Origin: Crocodylus rhombifer
Lineage: Eukaryota > Chordata > Crocodylia > Crocodylidae
Direction of reading: 5' to 3'
NCBI GenBank assembly: GCA_038503035.1
Contig: JAVSML010024020.1
Location: 62,001-126,000, forward strand
Length of the DNA stretch: 64,000 nt
Part shown: piece by piece, positions 21,463 to 33,839 of the stretch
How the letters are laid out: each line of letters begins with the position of its first letter
Position numbering within the stretch: the stretch's first letter is position 1
Made by a program: the position numbers and the translations under genes
Notes under the pieces: generated by a model
The model's database searches: none
Seen by the model: only the letters and a program-made list of their open reading frames with translations
What the model was told of the DNA's origin: nothing

Positions 21463-23240
21463 CTTCATAGACATTAGGGCTGGAAGGGACCTCGGGAGAT
21501 CATCGAGTCCAGCCCCCTGCTCAAAGGGCAGGAAGTCAGCTGGGGTCATAGGATCCCAGCAAGATAAGCATCCAATTTACTCTTGAAGGTGTTCAATGTA
21601 GGTGCTTGAACCACCTCCGCTGGCAGGCTGTTCCAGACCTTGGGGGCTCGGACAGTAAAGAAATTCTTCCTTATGTCCAGCCTGAAACGGTCTTTCAGGA
21701 GTTTGTGACCGTTCGACCTCGTCATCCCTTGGGGTGCTCTGGTGAACAGACGTTCCCCCAGATCCTGGTGGTCACCCCTGATAAACTTATAGGTGGCCAC
21801 CAGATCACCCCTGAGCCTGCGCTTTTCCAGGCTAAAGAGTCCCATGGCTCTCAGCCTGTCATCGTAAGATCTGTTTTCCTGACCTCTGATCATGCGCGTG
21901 GCTCTCCTCTGGACTCTCTCAAGCTTCTCCACATCCTTTTTGAATTGTGGAGCCCAAAACTGGATGCAGTACTCCAGCTGCAGCCTCACCAAGGCCGAGT
22001 ACAAGGGGAGAATGACGTCCCGGGATTTGCTCGAGAAGCATCTATGGATGCACGCCAGCATTTTGGTCGCTTTATTAGCCGCAGCATCGCATTGCAGGCT
22101 CATGTTCATCTTGTGGTCAATGATGACCCCCAAGTCTCTTTCTTCTGTAGTGCTAACCAACGTAGCACTGCCGAGCCTATAAGGGTGCTGCAGGTTTTTC
22201 CTCCCAAGGTGGAGAACCTTGCATTTATCGGTGTTAAACACCATGAGGTTCTCATCTGCTCATTTGCTGAGCTTGTCCAGGTCAGCCTGGATCACCCGCC
22301 TATCTTCTGGCGTGGATGCTTTGCCCCAAAGTTTGGTGTCATCGGTGAACTTGGCCAGTCCACTCCTGACTCAAATGTCCACATCGTTAATGAAGATGTT
22401 GAACAGGATGGGTCCCAGGACAGAGCCTTGAGGGACCCCACTGGTCACAGGGCACCATGATGAGTGACTGCCATCAATCACAACTCTCTGGGTCCGACCA
22501 CGAAGCCAATTTCCCAGCCAGCGGATCGTGGTGGAGCCAAGGCCACAACTGGGCAGTTTGGCCAAGAGGTGATCGTGGGATACCAGATCAAAAGCTTTTT
22601 TGAAGTCAAGATATATGACATCAATCTCTTCTCCCTTGTCCAGGTGATAGGTCACCTGGTCATAGAAGGAAATGAGATTGGTCAAACAAGACCTACCCGC
22701 AACAAACCCGTGCTGGCTGTCCCTTAGAATGTTAGCCTGGGCCAGTCCCTCAAGGATGGCCTCCTTAATAAACTTTTCTAAGATCTTCCCTAGGATAGAA
22801 GTCAGGCTAATGGGCCTGTAGCTAGCCGGATCCACTCTCCTCCCTTTCTTGAAGATCGGCACCACATTGGCCTTCTTCCAGTCTTCAGGCACTACACCAG
22901 AGCACCAGGAGTTTTCAAAGATCCGTGCCAGGGGCTGCGCTATGACGCTGGCCAGCTCTTTGAGTACCCTGGGGTGCAGATTGTCAGGGCCAGCTGACTT
23001 GAAGGTATCCAGCTTCTCAAGGTGTTCCTTCACGAGGTCAGCATTGATGGAGGGTAGGGGATCCCCCTCACCCAGATTTCCCTGTCCCATAGCAGGCATG
23101 GGCATCCCATGTTGGGGCATTCCATACACCCCTCCTCTTTCACCTGTGCACTATTTCATTTCAACGTGGTCACCTACATGATGGGGAAGGAGAAATTCTG
23201 GGGGTGGGGCTTGCTCTTCCTTTGTTTGGGACCAGGCATT
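21463..23240 (-). mobile_element. CR1 LINE copy A, 5'-truncated, minus strand
   Basis: The reverse-transcriptase frame runs from 23129 to 21546. It stays in one frame with only two stops, both TGA (22371-22373, and 22260-22262 where the family has a Trp codon). Motifs: [34 protein letters not shown] (palm motif A), [11 protein letters not shown] (motif B), and FTDD for the usual FADD (motif C). It closes with the CR1 C-terminal VRLQLEYCIQFWAP and RLRGDLVATYK regions. Beyond the stop, the 3' untranslated end carries the sauropsid CR1 tail, read on this strand as a GGGCTGGACTCGATGATCTC-like string. The 5' part, including the endonuclease, is missing. It lies head to head with copy B. Confidence 0.92.
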
Positions 23241-23334
23241 TTGGGAAGGGAAAAAAAAGCATTCCTTTTGAGATAGACACTGAAGCCTCTAGCCTCTGGA
23301 CATCTGCCATTCACTGTATGTATATGTGAGTAAC

Positions 23335-25545
23335 ATTGGCAATAGCGATCATCGCCTACTGGAATTCACCATCCAGCACAGGGTGTCAAAGGCCTGCAGC
23401 AAGGTAGCAGCCCTGGACTTCAGGAGGGCAGATTTCAATGAGGTAAGGTGACTAGTCAGGGAGGCACTGAGGCACTGAAGGGAGTTTGGAGTCCAAGAAG
23501 GGTGGTCATTCCTTAAGGAGATGTTCCTCCAAGCCCAAAGGGTGACAATCCCCAAGCGGATCAAAGTAGGCAAGAGTGCTCAAAAGCTCACATGGCTCAC
23601 CAAAAGCATCCAGGAATGTCTCAAAGCCAAAAAGGAGGCGTACACCCAATGGAAGGGACAGGCCATCACCAAGGAGGATTATACCTCCATTGCTTGAGAT
23701 TGTAGCGGGGCTGTTAGGAAGGCTAAGGCAGAGATAGAACTGGGATTAGCAACCCAGATCAAAGATAACAAGAATTCCATTTTTAAATGAATAGCGGGTA
23801 AAAAGAAGGTACCAAGTAACTTGGGGCCTCTGCAGGACATGCTTGGTAATCTGGTGGTAGCACCAGACAACAAAGCTAACCTCTTTAACAGATTATTTTC
23901 TTCCATTTTTCTGAGCAGGAACAGGGACATCCCCCCCCACTGGGATCCCAAATGGACCCAGGGGAGGTGCAGCCAGGCCCACGGTCAGTAAGGAAAATAG
24001 TTAGGGAACTTCTGGTGGGACGAGATATGTTCAAATCAGCAGGTCCTGATGATCTCCACCCCAGAGTGCTGAGGGAACTGGCAGAGGTCATTGCAGGATC
24101 CTGGCACAGCTTTATGAACACTCGTGGTGCTCTGGTAAGGCAGCAGAGGACTGGAAAAGGGCCAATGTGATCCCCACTTTCAAAAAAGAAAGGAAAGAGG
24201 ACCCAGGAAACTATAGGCCCGTTAGTCTTACCTCGGTCCTGGGGAAACTCTTTGAGAAAATTTTCCAGAAGCATATCTGCAAGGGACCAGCAGGGGAGAT
24301 TATGCTTAGGGGCAATCAACGTGGGTTCATTAGAGGCAGGTCCTGTCGACCAACCTGGTTGCCTCCTATGACCAGGTCACAAAAGCCTTGGATGCAGGTG
24401 TCACGGTAGATGTAGTCTTTCTAGACTTTAGGAAGGCCTTCAACACTGTCTCTCACCCTATCCTCATTAAAAAATTAGGCAACTGCGGTGTCAACACCTA
24501 CACAGTCAGATGGGTCACAAATTGGCTGGACAGCCACACCCAGAGAGTGGTGGTGGATGGGTCATTTTTGACCTGGAGGGATATGGGCAGTGGGGTTCCC
24601 CAGAGCTCAGTCCTCAGGCCTGCACTGTTCAATATGTTCAGTGACTTGGATGAGAGGGTGAAAAGCACCTTGTTCAAATTTGCAGATGACACTAAGATGT
24701 GGGGAGAAATGAGCACACCAGAAGAGAGGGACAGACTGCAACTACTTCTGGACAGGTTACAGAGGTGGGCGGATGAGAATATGATGGGTTTCAATATTGA
24801 CAAGTGCAAGGTATTGCAACTAGGGAGGAAGAACCAAAAGCATACCTACAGGCTGGGGAACATCCTTCTTGTTCGCACAGAGGCAGAAAAGGATCTTGGA
24901 GTCACTATTGATTGCAAGACGAACATGGGCTGCTAATGTGGGGACGTGGTCAGGAAGGCTAACCGCACCTTGTCATGCATCCATAGATGCATCACAAGCA
25001 GGCACAAGGACATGAACCTCCCCCTCTATGCAACATTAGTCAGGCCACAGTTGGTGTATTATATCCAGTTCTGGGTGCTGCACTTCAGGAGGGATGTGGA
25101 CAGCATCAAGAGGGTCCAGAGGAGGGCCTCTTACATGATCAGGGGGCAGCAGGGCAGGCCCTACAAGGAGAGGCTATGGGACCTACAAGAGAAGGCTGAG
25201 AGGGGATCTGGTGGCCACCTATAAACTTGCCAAGGGCAATGGAAGAGTCCTGTTCCCCCGAGCACTACCAGGAGTAACAAGGAATAATGGTCATAAGTTG
25301 ACTGAGAGTAGATTCAGGCTAGATATCAGGAGGCGCTACTTCACAGTCAGGGCAGCTAGGAGCTAGAAACAACTTCTAAGGGAAGTGGTGCTTGCTCCTA
25401 CCCTGGGGGTCTTCAAAAGGAGGCTAGATAGACTCCTTGCCAGGGTCATTTGACCCCAGCATTCTTTACTGCCCATGGCAGGGGTCGGACTTGATGATCT
25501 GCTTAGGTCCCTTCCGACCCTACCAACTATGAAACTACCTGAAAT
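23335..25545 (+). mobile_element. CR1 LINE copy B, plus strand, frameshifted
   Basis: Starts inside the end of the endonuclease region (SDHRLLEFTIQH). It continues through the linker and a reverse transcriptase split over several frames: MFKSAGPDDLHPRVLRELAE, then NYRPVSLTSVLGKLFEK, FLDFRKAFN, GVPQSSVLRP (motif B with Gly changed to Ser) and an intact FADD. The C-terminal LVRPQLVYYIQFW and the CR1 3' end GACTTGATGATCTGCTTAGG with CCTTCCGACCCTACCAACTATGA follow. Stops and shifts are more numerous than in copy A, so it looks older. Its 5' end abuts copy A, about 100 bases away, in the opposite orientation. Confidence 0.92.
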
Positions 25546-25559
25546 TTAGCTAGTATATT

Positions 25560-26520
25560 AGAATTATGCATTTTCAATGCATATTCAAAGGGTCCTCGAG
25601 CCTGTCAAAGATCAAAGTCTTTGATTTCAGATGCCGATGGCAAAAGGTCAGATGGCAAAAGGTCAGAAGCTAACACAACAAACTCTGTAATTGTAATTTA
25701 TCCCTCTGTATTAACAGTGTTGCATATACACACCCCTGTCTGTTCCTCATTTCAAATTGCTTGAGCTCCCATGCAAGAGAAAGAAACTGGCCTTGACAAC
25801 TCAGCATGAGAGATATCTGTACCTATGGTGACCAGATAAAAATGAAACTACTTTAATGAAGTTGTAAAATTAAATAATATGCTATGCATGCCATCCTGTG
25901 ACCAAACAGGACCAGTACCACCCAAGTAAAAATAACCCCCCTTTTTTCTGAAACCTGAGCAAACAAAGAGAGCACAAGTGCCAACTTGTTAATTATTCAT
26001 ACCTGTTTTATAGTAATTGGTCACCTTTGAAAAGTATAACTTTGAAAGAACTTCCACCCAGAGCAAAGAACTGCGTATACACTCAAGAAGAACAGATCAT
26101 GCACGAATATTATCTCTCCACCTACGTATCTTTCTGGCATACCCCTGTCTTGCCGGCCCATTTATCTTTGTTGTTATCTTTCTTATCAAGAGCTCTCGGT
26201 AATCTGCAGACTGCAACGGCTTATGGGAATCACTCGGAATCTGTAACAAGCAACTCTTTTACCCACCCTGTAAATACTGGGTAACATGATATCTGCATGC
26301 TGTAACTGAATAAATCAACTCCTCTGCCTACGCTGCAAGCCATCAGTAGCATAAGTAAAATAAACTTTTCTGTGTAACCAATACGCTGTGTTTAAATCCT
26401 CTGACTCCTGCTCACCGTTATCACCCACCTGTCTGGTTATAAATCCCCCTCCTCATGCCAAGCCGGCCGTGCCGACCCAGGCTCGCAGGTCAATGATGCA
26501 CCGGCATTAGGGGCGCGACA
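25560..26520 (+). mobile_element. LTR-like block, plus strand
   Basis: Features in LTR order: a TTTTATAGTAATTGG patch near 26007, AATAAATC (about 26308), AATAAACTT (about 26360), and a GC-rich end GCACCGGCATTAGGGGCGCG ahead of ACA. No second copy or coding sequence follows and no target duplication was found. A 15-base direct duplication, GATGGCAAAAGGTCA, occurs near 25634-25663. The retroviral assignment is tentative. Confidence 0.4.
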
Positions 26521-29500
26521 AAGCCCATTCTGTTTTGTTCAAGGCATTTTCCTCTAAAGTCTCTTTGCTCTATTACCCTCCGTTTTCTCCCTCTATGATC
26601 AATAAATGCTATCTGTTACAGCTTGCCTAGCTGTAAATTCTTGAGGGAAGAGGGGAGTGAGCAGCTTTTGGCCGTCTTTGCTCAGCTGAGCTGAGGGGAG
26701 TTTGACTGTGTATTAATTAGCACAGTCGTACTTGAGTTTATCCTTGGTGGTTTCAGGCTACAAGGAGCATGAAGATATATTACCAAGAGTCAAAGCTCCC
26801 CCAAAGTCTGCCCAGAGCCCTAACTGAGATCAACACCTGGGTGGTGGCTGTGTTACCCCAGGCCTTCAAGGTTTGCTCCAGGAAGGGTGTTGGCCGGGTT
26901 TAGGTACCCCAAGGGAGAGACCCAAAGCATGGTTTTGGACCTGGGACAGTGAGGTGGATAGCTTAGCTTAGTAGCACCCCCTACTGTCATGCCACGTGGA
27001 CCAACACTTTACATGTCTGGTGAATGTATACTGACAAGTGACACAGGAGAACTGAGGTTTCAAGAGAACTGGTGGTGGAGAAAGTAAGGCAGTGCCATAT
27101 AAGATGGAGTGCACTAGCACCAGGAAACTGGAGAAGGCTGAGTATTGGACATGTCTGAGTTTTATTGTTTTCTGAAGGCAAGTCAAAGACCTAAATGCTT
27201 GCCTCTCTAGTTCACCAGGCTTTCTTCGTATCTGTTCAAACACAGAAATACACTTGTGCTGTTAGGAATTTGGCACCATAAGATACAAAATTCCTTCTGT
27301 GCAAAAAAAGGAGCAAGGACTATAACTAGAAGTGTTTTTAAAACTGAGGTCTGGGCATCTATTCCGGCAAAGGAAGAGAATTTTAAGCAGGTAGCGGATC
27401 ATGTGAGGAAGCCTGCTTTCTGCCTCCAAGACTGGTCAGTGCAAAGTTCCCAATGATTCTATAATGTAAAATATACAAACCACAGTAGAAGCAAGAGTTC
27501 CAGGCCAAGCACCCATCCCCTGAGCCATAGTATCTGGCTCTTTTGCGCATCTTCACTGCCATTACTATCAACACTCTCCCCAAAACAAAAAACAAACAAA
27601 CAAAAAACACTAAAAACAAAAACACTCCCCCACATTAAAATACCTGGTTCCTACACATGCCTTTCCCAAAATGTGATATACCTGATCCAATGTACCAAGC
27701 CCCTTCATGGGACCTAAATGAGCAAACCTAAACAGCAAGTAGACACCAGAATAAACTCTTACAGAAACAAATCTAAAGGACAGAGATATACACAAACCAT
27801 TAGGAGCACATGTCTCACAGAACAACCACTCCTTCTTTGACCCTATTATCCTCAGGCCCAAGAGAAATTTCCCTAATGCTTTTTAAAAAGAGGATTTGGG
27901 AAGAAAAAATCGTAAGTTGGCTGGACACTAAGAACTAAGGACTAAACATTGATATTGGGTTGATGGCACATTATATTCTATCCAGCTCCTGAATTCTTAG
28001 GTGAGAATGACCCCTTCTTTTGATAGGCTTCAGCTTCCAAGTAATCAGCTTTTTACCTTCTGCTTATTTGTGTCTAATACCCATGAACTTTTTCTCAGCC
28101 CCTCCTCTGGGCTAAATACGGGCATTTGGAGGTGTTAGGGGGAGATTAAATCAATTCAAAATGGCTGCCCAATATCAGGTAAGTCAGGACAAGAGTGGCT
28201 AGTCAGGTGTTTGGAGGTCCAGCAGGCTGAAGGGAATTGGGGGTCTGCAAGGGGATGAAGAGTAGACATCACCCATGGGTGAGGTGGGGACAGGTGTGAC
28301 CCATGGGATGGTGGGGCAGGTGTGACCTATGAGGGTAGGGGGAGTACCAGCTCACTGACACTGGGCACATCATTTACTGTGGAGCAGGCTCAATTTCTAG
28401 TTAGTAAACAGCTTGCATCTACACATGTGTTCCTATTAGGCTGCAGGAAATGAATTAACTTCAGAGCAGGGTAGTATTTGTAAATACAAGTACTAACCTA
28501 CTGCAGAGTTTTTAGTGTGCTGCAGAGCGCATAAGGACACTCACTGAACTGTCTGGCTGCCCTACATTGGAGCCCTACACAGGAGCACACTCAAGCCCCA
28601 GCGAGCCCCGCTACAGCACACTGAGCCAGGTCAGAGTAGCCCAAGGCTGGTAGACTGCACCTCTCAGCATCCCTGCCAGCTGCGCCTACTCGGACCTGGC
28701 TCAAAGTGCTGCAAGCCCAGGCACATGTTCAAATGGTGCTCCCAGGACTAATAAACTCCAGCACACTATGCACAGGAGTTTTTTGCTGCATGCTAATAGC
28801 ATATGTAGATACATCCACTGACTCTCCGTTTTTAGTAAAATAAAATCTTTAACTGCAGGATGATGGCTGGACAGGCCATGGAGTATATAATGTAAGGAAG
28901 GTTTCAGTCTCTGCAAATAGATGAAGGCCCACTAGTTCTCTCTAGTCCTGCATCTTCTCTGTGAACAAAAAACTCCAACTACTGGAGCTGTCAGTTTATT
29001 ACTTCCCCCTAAGCATTAATTTGGAGAAAGCAAACAGAAGAGAACCCAGGCTGCTTTGCTGTGCAACTTCCTTAGGGGAAGTGGCATCAACTCCCTTTTG
29101 GCCCCCAGTCCCCTCTGAATCTCAAGAAGTTTTAAAAAGACCTTTTCAGTCCCAATCCTATTACACAGCATTTGCAACATAAAGAAAAGAAAGGGAGACT
29201 TGTTAAATCTGATTATTTAGAGACATGATGCAAAACATGTTAGTGGGTTTTTGTGCCTGGTATTAGGATTTGATAAATTTATGGACGGGATTTACATGAA
29301 TACATTGCCTCTAATACAAGGAGACAGTATTCAGAAACCCAGGAGGTCTCTTCCAATCCCCAATTCTGTATGTATTGTTCCTGGAATGGAAAGAGTTGAT
29401 ATACGTGGTTTTGGATTAATGTTTTGTGGGTTAGATTAACTGATTATGTCTATGCCAATAGCATTACCCCTGTTAAGATAAGGTATTATCAGGTATTTCT

Positions 29501-30600
29501 ATTTAAACCTAAAATGTCATTACTTTATCATACAGTGAGGCTAGCTCAAATACAGTGTATGGACTTAAATTAGGAGAAATTACTTGGTCTTTCAAGTGTT
29601 CCTTTTTGTAAAACTATTAATCTAGAGTGTAAATCTCTTTGAGGAAGGGTATACATAGTGTGTGCTTTGTGTACTTTCAATGTCTAAGTCAATGTGGATT
29701 CAATATCAAATAGGTACAGCAGATGCTAGGTTCATGAAAAATGAAAAGCATAAAATATTACTTTTATTTATTTTTCATTGATAAACTAGGAGGGAGGGCA
29801 TCAGATGAATTCCCATATTCCTTTAAAACAGAGAGATCACTTTTATTTGTTCTATTATTTTATTGGATTTAGTATGCTTCAGAGATACATTTCAGATGCA
29901 AAGCTGGGCTCTCACAGAAGACTTCTGCAATCCCTAATTTTTGACAAAGGATTTTATACAGTGAAATTCAAGAATTTTACTCTAAAGGAAAAGGTTGGTA
30001 TGAGAATTCAAGTGTATATACATTGCATCAGTTTAGGATTACATTTTTAAATCAACACAGAGAAAGCAGTACTGGAACTGCCTTCCAACAGAGGCAAAAA
30101 TTTCATGATTATTAGGAAGGTGCGTGATAAGGAAATTTCACTTAGGAAAGCGCATGATAAGGAAGGTGCTTATTAAATGATTGGTATACCATATGGTTGC
30201 CTGGACTCAGTGGTACTAAGAGGGCCATTATTATTCTTGCTTCTATATTATGCAAGAAGAGGGAAAACAAAAGGAAGAGAAAAACTATTCTATAAATTGC
30301 TTCTGCAGTGTTGTGTGTGCACAGAAACTGCAGCTACTCTTGGCTTCATCCCATTCTCAGAAGCACCTGAAGAAGTATAGTATATATCAGGAGATGCATG
30401 ATGATGATGTTAATGCATGTTTTCTCTGGCTGACATATTGCTATCCTTCCAAAGAAATCTTGTATTTGCTTTCAGTGTAGTTTAAATGGGAATAAAGTAG
30501 GAATCTAATTTTGGCATTCTATTTTTATGGTCATGTAAAGGGCAGCACATGGACAAATATGTATGTGTTCAGACTAGGAGCTACAAATGAGGGACAGAGC
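26521..30600. other. Intergenic DNA, mostly unrecognised
   Basis: No receptor or other gene is supported over 4 kb. A CAATAAATGC poly(A)-like signal at about 26601 and the run to 26950 look LTR-derived, possibly continuing the block before it. Around 28390-28810 there are short inverted words (GCATCTACACATGTG and CATATGTAGATAC) typical of the fold-back elements seen elsewhere. Open frames up to 91 codons show no motifs. Confidence 0.35.
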
Positions 30601-30611
30601 TCCCTTGATTT

Positions 30612-30735
30612 GTGACTAAAACAATCACCCAAGGGACAGGTGGTGCTGCATTATAGGCCTCGGTCATCTACATTTGAAATAGTGAAATCCTGACTTCCCA
30701 ATATAGCACTCTAACAACTACACCACAGGTCAGAT
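30612..30735 (-). repeat. tRNA-derived SINE remnant, minus strand
   Basis: On the minus strand, TGGTGTAGTTGTTAGAGTGC resembles a tRNA A box as found in MIR-like SINEs. A degenerate second half follows. No full tRNA structure is present, so it is not a tRNA gene. Confidence 0.4.
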
Positions 30736-31084
30736 ATTAGGCATCTCTTTCTCTGGTGCTCCTTTGAAGCTGGATTATCTGGGCAGAAGCAAGAGGGAAG
30801 TGTGAGAAATAAAGCAGAGCTGGGAGAAGGAGCAAGACAGAGAGTGTATGACTCAGTGAGGTGGCTACTGGCCTGGAAGAGAAAGGGTCTTGTGCCTGGA
30901 CCCATGTTCCCAGCAAGGCACAAATTTCCCCCTTTACTGTCCTCCATCCACTTTTTGTAGTGACTGTTATTGGCGCAGCTTCAAAAGTCTTGCTGGAGAA
31001 GGGAGTGGGTTATGTCTGACCTTCAGTGAGGTGCCTGGTGTGCTGTGCTGACAAGTAAAAGTTCAAACCCCTGGAACATTTGAG

Positions 31085-31150
31085 CATCCTGTGTGAGTGG
31101 CCCAGCCTGACCTGTGGTGAGAGTGCTGTACTGGGAATCAAGGGAAACCC
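31085..31150 (+). repeat. tRNA-derived SINE remnant, plus strand
   Basis: CCTGTGGTGAGAGTGCTGTA followed by CTGGGAATCAAGGGAAACCC looks like the head of the same kind of SINE as at 30612-30735 but in the opposite orientation. It is strongly diverged. Confidence 0.35.
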
Positions 31151-31659
31151 TGGTCTAACCACCTCTAGTTGAAGGGGCACCTAAAACCTAAGACCTCCAG
31201 CATCTCAGGTGAGTGCTCTAGCAAGTGGGCAAAAGAAGGGCCCACTCAGCCCTTTTCTCTTTCTGAGGCTAATCCTAGTAGTCAGCAGCTCTGGTGACAC
31301 ATATGAGCTATGATCACTGCTCAATCAGTGCTGCTTTGTAGTTGTCCACACATATAGAACTTCATATCCAGCAATAAACCACTGTTTCCAAAAATGCCAA
31401 GTGGATAACCAAAATGTGACCGCTTTGATGACCATAAAATAATAAAATGCTACCATACTGTGCATTTGTGCAAGGTAACCAGCTCCATTTAACACATGTT
31501 AAATATATCCAAATAAGCAGTTAGTGCAGTATAGTTAGTATGTTGTAAATTCACATCCTAGATGGGCCTTCCTCAGGCAGAGAAGCCTGTATAATCAGAA
31601 CTTAGTATGAGATAGCATGTTGCCTGGTTGATAAAAACAAAACAAAACTATTAATCGAT

Positions 31660-31803
31660 AAAGAAAGGACTTCTTTAAATTTCACCAAGTGTTAGACAGA
31701 ACATATATCTTTCTGGTTTGGTTTCATGACCATGGCTGACTTCCTGGTAAGTTAGTCATTCATAACAGTGTTCATTGATATTTTTTGTCTCTCTTGTTTG
31801 CAG
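31660..31803 (+). promoter_or_regulatory. OR-3 upstream region with likely 3' splice site
   Basis: Ends in a long pyrimidine tract, TTTTTTGTCTCTCTTGTTTG, completed by CAG at 31801-31803, a strong acceptor 38 bases before the OR-3 ATG. The segment 31660-31770 has a diverged copy at 35680-35790, sharing the 19-base word TTTCATGACCATGGCTGAC. Confidence 0.6.
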
Positions 31804-31841
31804 ATTTCTTAATCTCTTCAGGACCTTGCTGCTTGGATGGG

Positions 31842-32801
31842 ATGGGTACGACTAACCAGACTTGCGTGAAGGAGCTAGTGTTGCTGGGATTTTCAGATTT
31901 CCAAGAAATTCAGACCCTGCTCTTTGTTCTGGTGTCTATCTCCTATGTGACAGCCCTCATGGGGAACATGCTAATAGTATTCCTCACTCTAAGGGACCCT
32001 GCCCTTCACACCCCCATGTATTTCTTTCTCGGGAATTTATCTTTTCTGGAGGTCTGCTATACAACTGTAATCCTCCCCAAGATGCTGGTGGATCTACTGT
32101 CAGGGACCCCAACAATCACTTTAGCAGGCTGTGGGTTTCAAATGTTTTTCTTCAATATCTTGGCTACTGCAGAATGTTTCCTCCTCTCTGTTATGGCATA
32201 CGATCGATATGTTGCCATATGCAAGCCCTTGCAATACACCCTTATTATGAGTCGTAGAATCTGTGCTCAGATGTCTGCCTTTTCATGGAGTTTTGGCATT
32301 TTACTGGCTATTTGGCAATTTTATTCAATATTCACAAAGCCCTTTTGTGGGTCAAACAAAATCAGCCATTTCTTCTGTGACATTGTCCTTGTGATGCAGT
32401 TGCCTTCTGCAGATACCTACATGAATGAAGTTGTTGTTACCACCCTTGCTGTGCCTATTGGAATCATCCCATTCCTGCTTATCCTCTTGTCCTATGTCCT
32501 TATTATCTCCTCTATTCTCAAGATGCCCTCAGCTGAAGGCAGACACAAAGCTTTCTCTACCTGCTCCTCACACCTCATCGTGGTTTCTCTTTTCTATGGA
32601 ACAGGAACAGTTGTTTATTTGCAGCCTAGTTCAGCCCATACTCAGGGCAAGGACCGGTTCTTTGCCCTAGTGTACACTGTGATGACACCCATGTGTAATC
32701 CCATTATTTACAGCCTACGGAACAAGGAGATTAAAAGTGCCTTCAAAAAATCAATTGGCAGGAAACTGTTCCCTCATATAAAGTCTTTAAAAGGATTCTG
32801 A
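31842..32801 (+). CDS. OR-3: class II olfactory receptor, family 10-like
   Basis: An intact 319-residue odorant receptor. Seen: glycosylation site NQT at 5, LLGFSDF (14-20), GN (41-42), PMYFFL (58-63), Cys97, MAYDRYVAIC (118-127), FFC with Cys179, SY (217-218), KAFSTCSSH (236-244) and PMCNPIIYSLRN (283-294). The third conserved loop-2 cysteine, normally in a LKL-C-x-DT context, is absent (QLPSADT, 186-192), as it also is in OR-5. The frame is open 57 bases further upstream but without an ATG and across the splice acceptor, so ATG 31842 is chosen. An out-of-frame ATG at 31837 opens a 10-codon frame that overlaps this start. It resembles OR-5 closely at both ends (NQTC, SIGRK). Confidence 0.95.
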   Translation: MGTTNQTCVKELVLLGFSDFQEIQTLLFVLVSISYVTALMGNMLIVFLTLRDPALHTPMYFFLGNLSFLEVCYTTVILPKMLVDLLSGTPTITLAGCGFQMFFFNILATAECFLLSVMAYDRYVAICKPLQYTLIMSRRICAQMSAFSWSFGILLAIWQFYSIFTKPFCGSNKISHFFCDIVLVMQLPSADTYMNEVVVTTLAVPIGIIPFLLILLSYVLIISSILKMPSAEGRHKAFSTCSSHLIVVSLFYGTGTVVYLQPSSAHTQGKDRFFALVYTVMTPMCNPIIYSLRNKEIKSAFKKSIGRKLFPHIKSLKGF

Positions 32802-32809
32802 TATTGAAA

Positions 32810-33835
32810 CATTCTGAGTTTGGGATAAAATGGGAGTGGAAAATGTTGAATCCTTATTTAGTCTGAAATAGAAAATATATTTTTACTTGCAATATCCTAT
32901 ATTTTCTGTTCTCACTCAAGGGAAAATTGTGAATAACTCCATTCTCTTGACACTCACAGCAGTGTCAATGTATGAAGCATTTAACTGGAATACTGTGACC
33001 AATCCTAGTGCCCTCACATTTACAGAACATGTTGGAAATATGGAGTGATGTTGCAGATATGGTAGGGATATAAACTTTGAATTTCAGAAGGAATTTGGCA
33101 GTTTCAGAATTTGTTTCAAGTTATTATGAAGATGAAAAGAAAGGTTCTGTTTGGTTTGGTTTTCTTTTGGATGACTAGCCATAAAAAAGAGTACCATTCC
33201 AGAACTGCTGTTTAACTGGTGACAAAAACACATCCCTATAAAATGTTAAATCCAGTTACAAATACCTGCTTTGATCCAGAAAAAAATATGCATTAAATTC
33301 TCCATTTCTCATATCAGTATCCTTGCTAGTGAAGCTAAGAGAAAATGTCCTTGCTTCCTTCCATCTGTCTGGCGAAAATGTCATCCTGAATATTCTGAAG
33401 TCTTCCAGAAAAATAGATATCAACCTCCAAAATGGCTGCTTTTCAATGGATCAGCATTTCTGATTTAAGAGGAAAAAACTAGCCAAGCACTAGCTATAAA
33501 ACTAGCCAAACTCTAGCTATAAAACATGCTAACAAGAGACTGAATCAGCCATATGTGTTGTTTTTTTTCAAGTGAAGCCTGAATAAAGACATGAGAGTAA
33601 ATAAACATTTTCACTTGGCAAGCAAATTCATAAGAAGGTCCAAGGGCCAGAAGTAATTTTCAAACACGAAATTGTAACTTAGATTCCTTTTTATTTGTCC
33701 TACATTTTTCAGTGAGAGTAATTTATTAGCTGATTAGATAAACAATTCTATACTAAATAATTAGATCATTCACTTCACTTTATTTAGTGAATGCAAATCC
33801 ATTGAGCCAAGCAATAGCCTCCTTGTTAACTGAGT
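32810..33835. other. AT-rich 3' flank of OR-3
   Basis: No gene. A 23-bp tandem duplication, ACTAGCCAA-nn-CTAGCTATAAA in type, occupies about 33478-33523. The remainder shows no structure I recognise. Confidence 0.4.
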
Positions 33836-33839
33836 TATT

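Noticed and set aside
21606..22460. 284-codon plus-strand frame
   Set aside because: It is the antisense shadow of the CR1 copy A reverse transcriptase, which explains the sequence fully.
31785..31841. 19-residue upstream extension of OR-3
   Set aside because: It starts at TTG, not ATG, and spans the pyrimidine tract and CAG splice acceptor.
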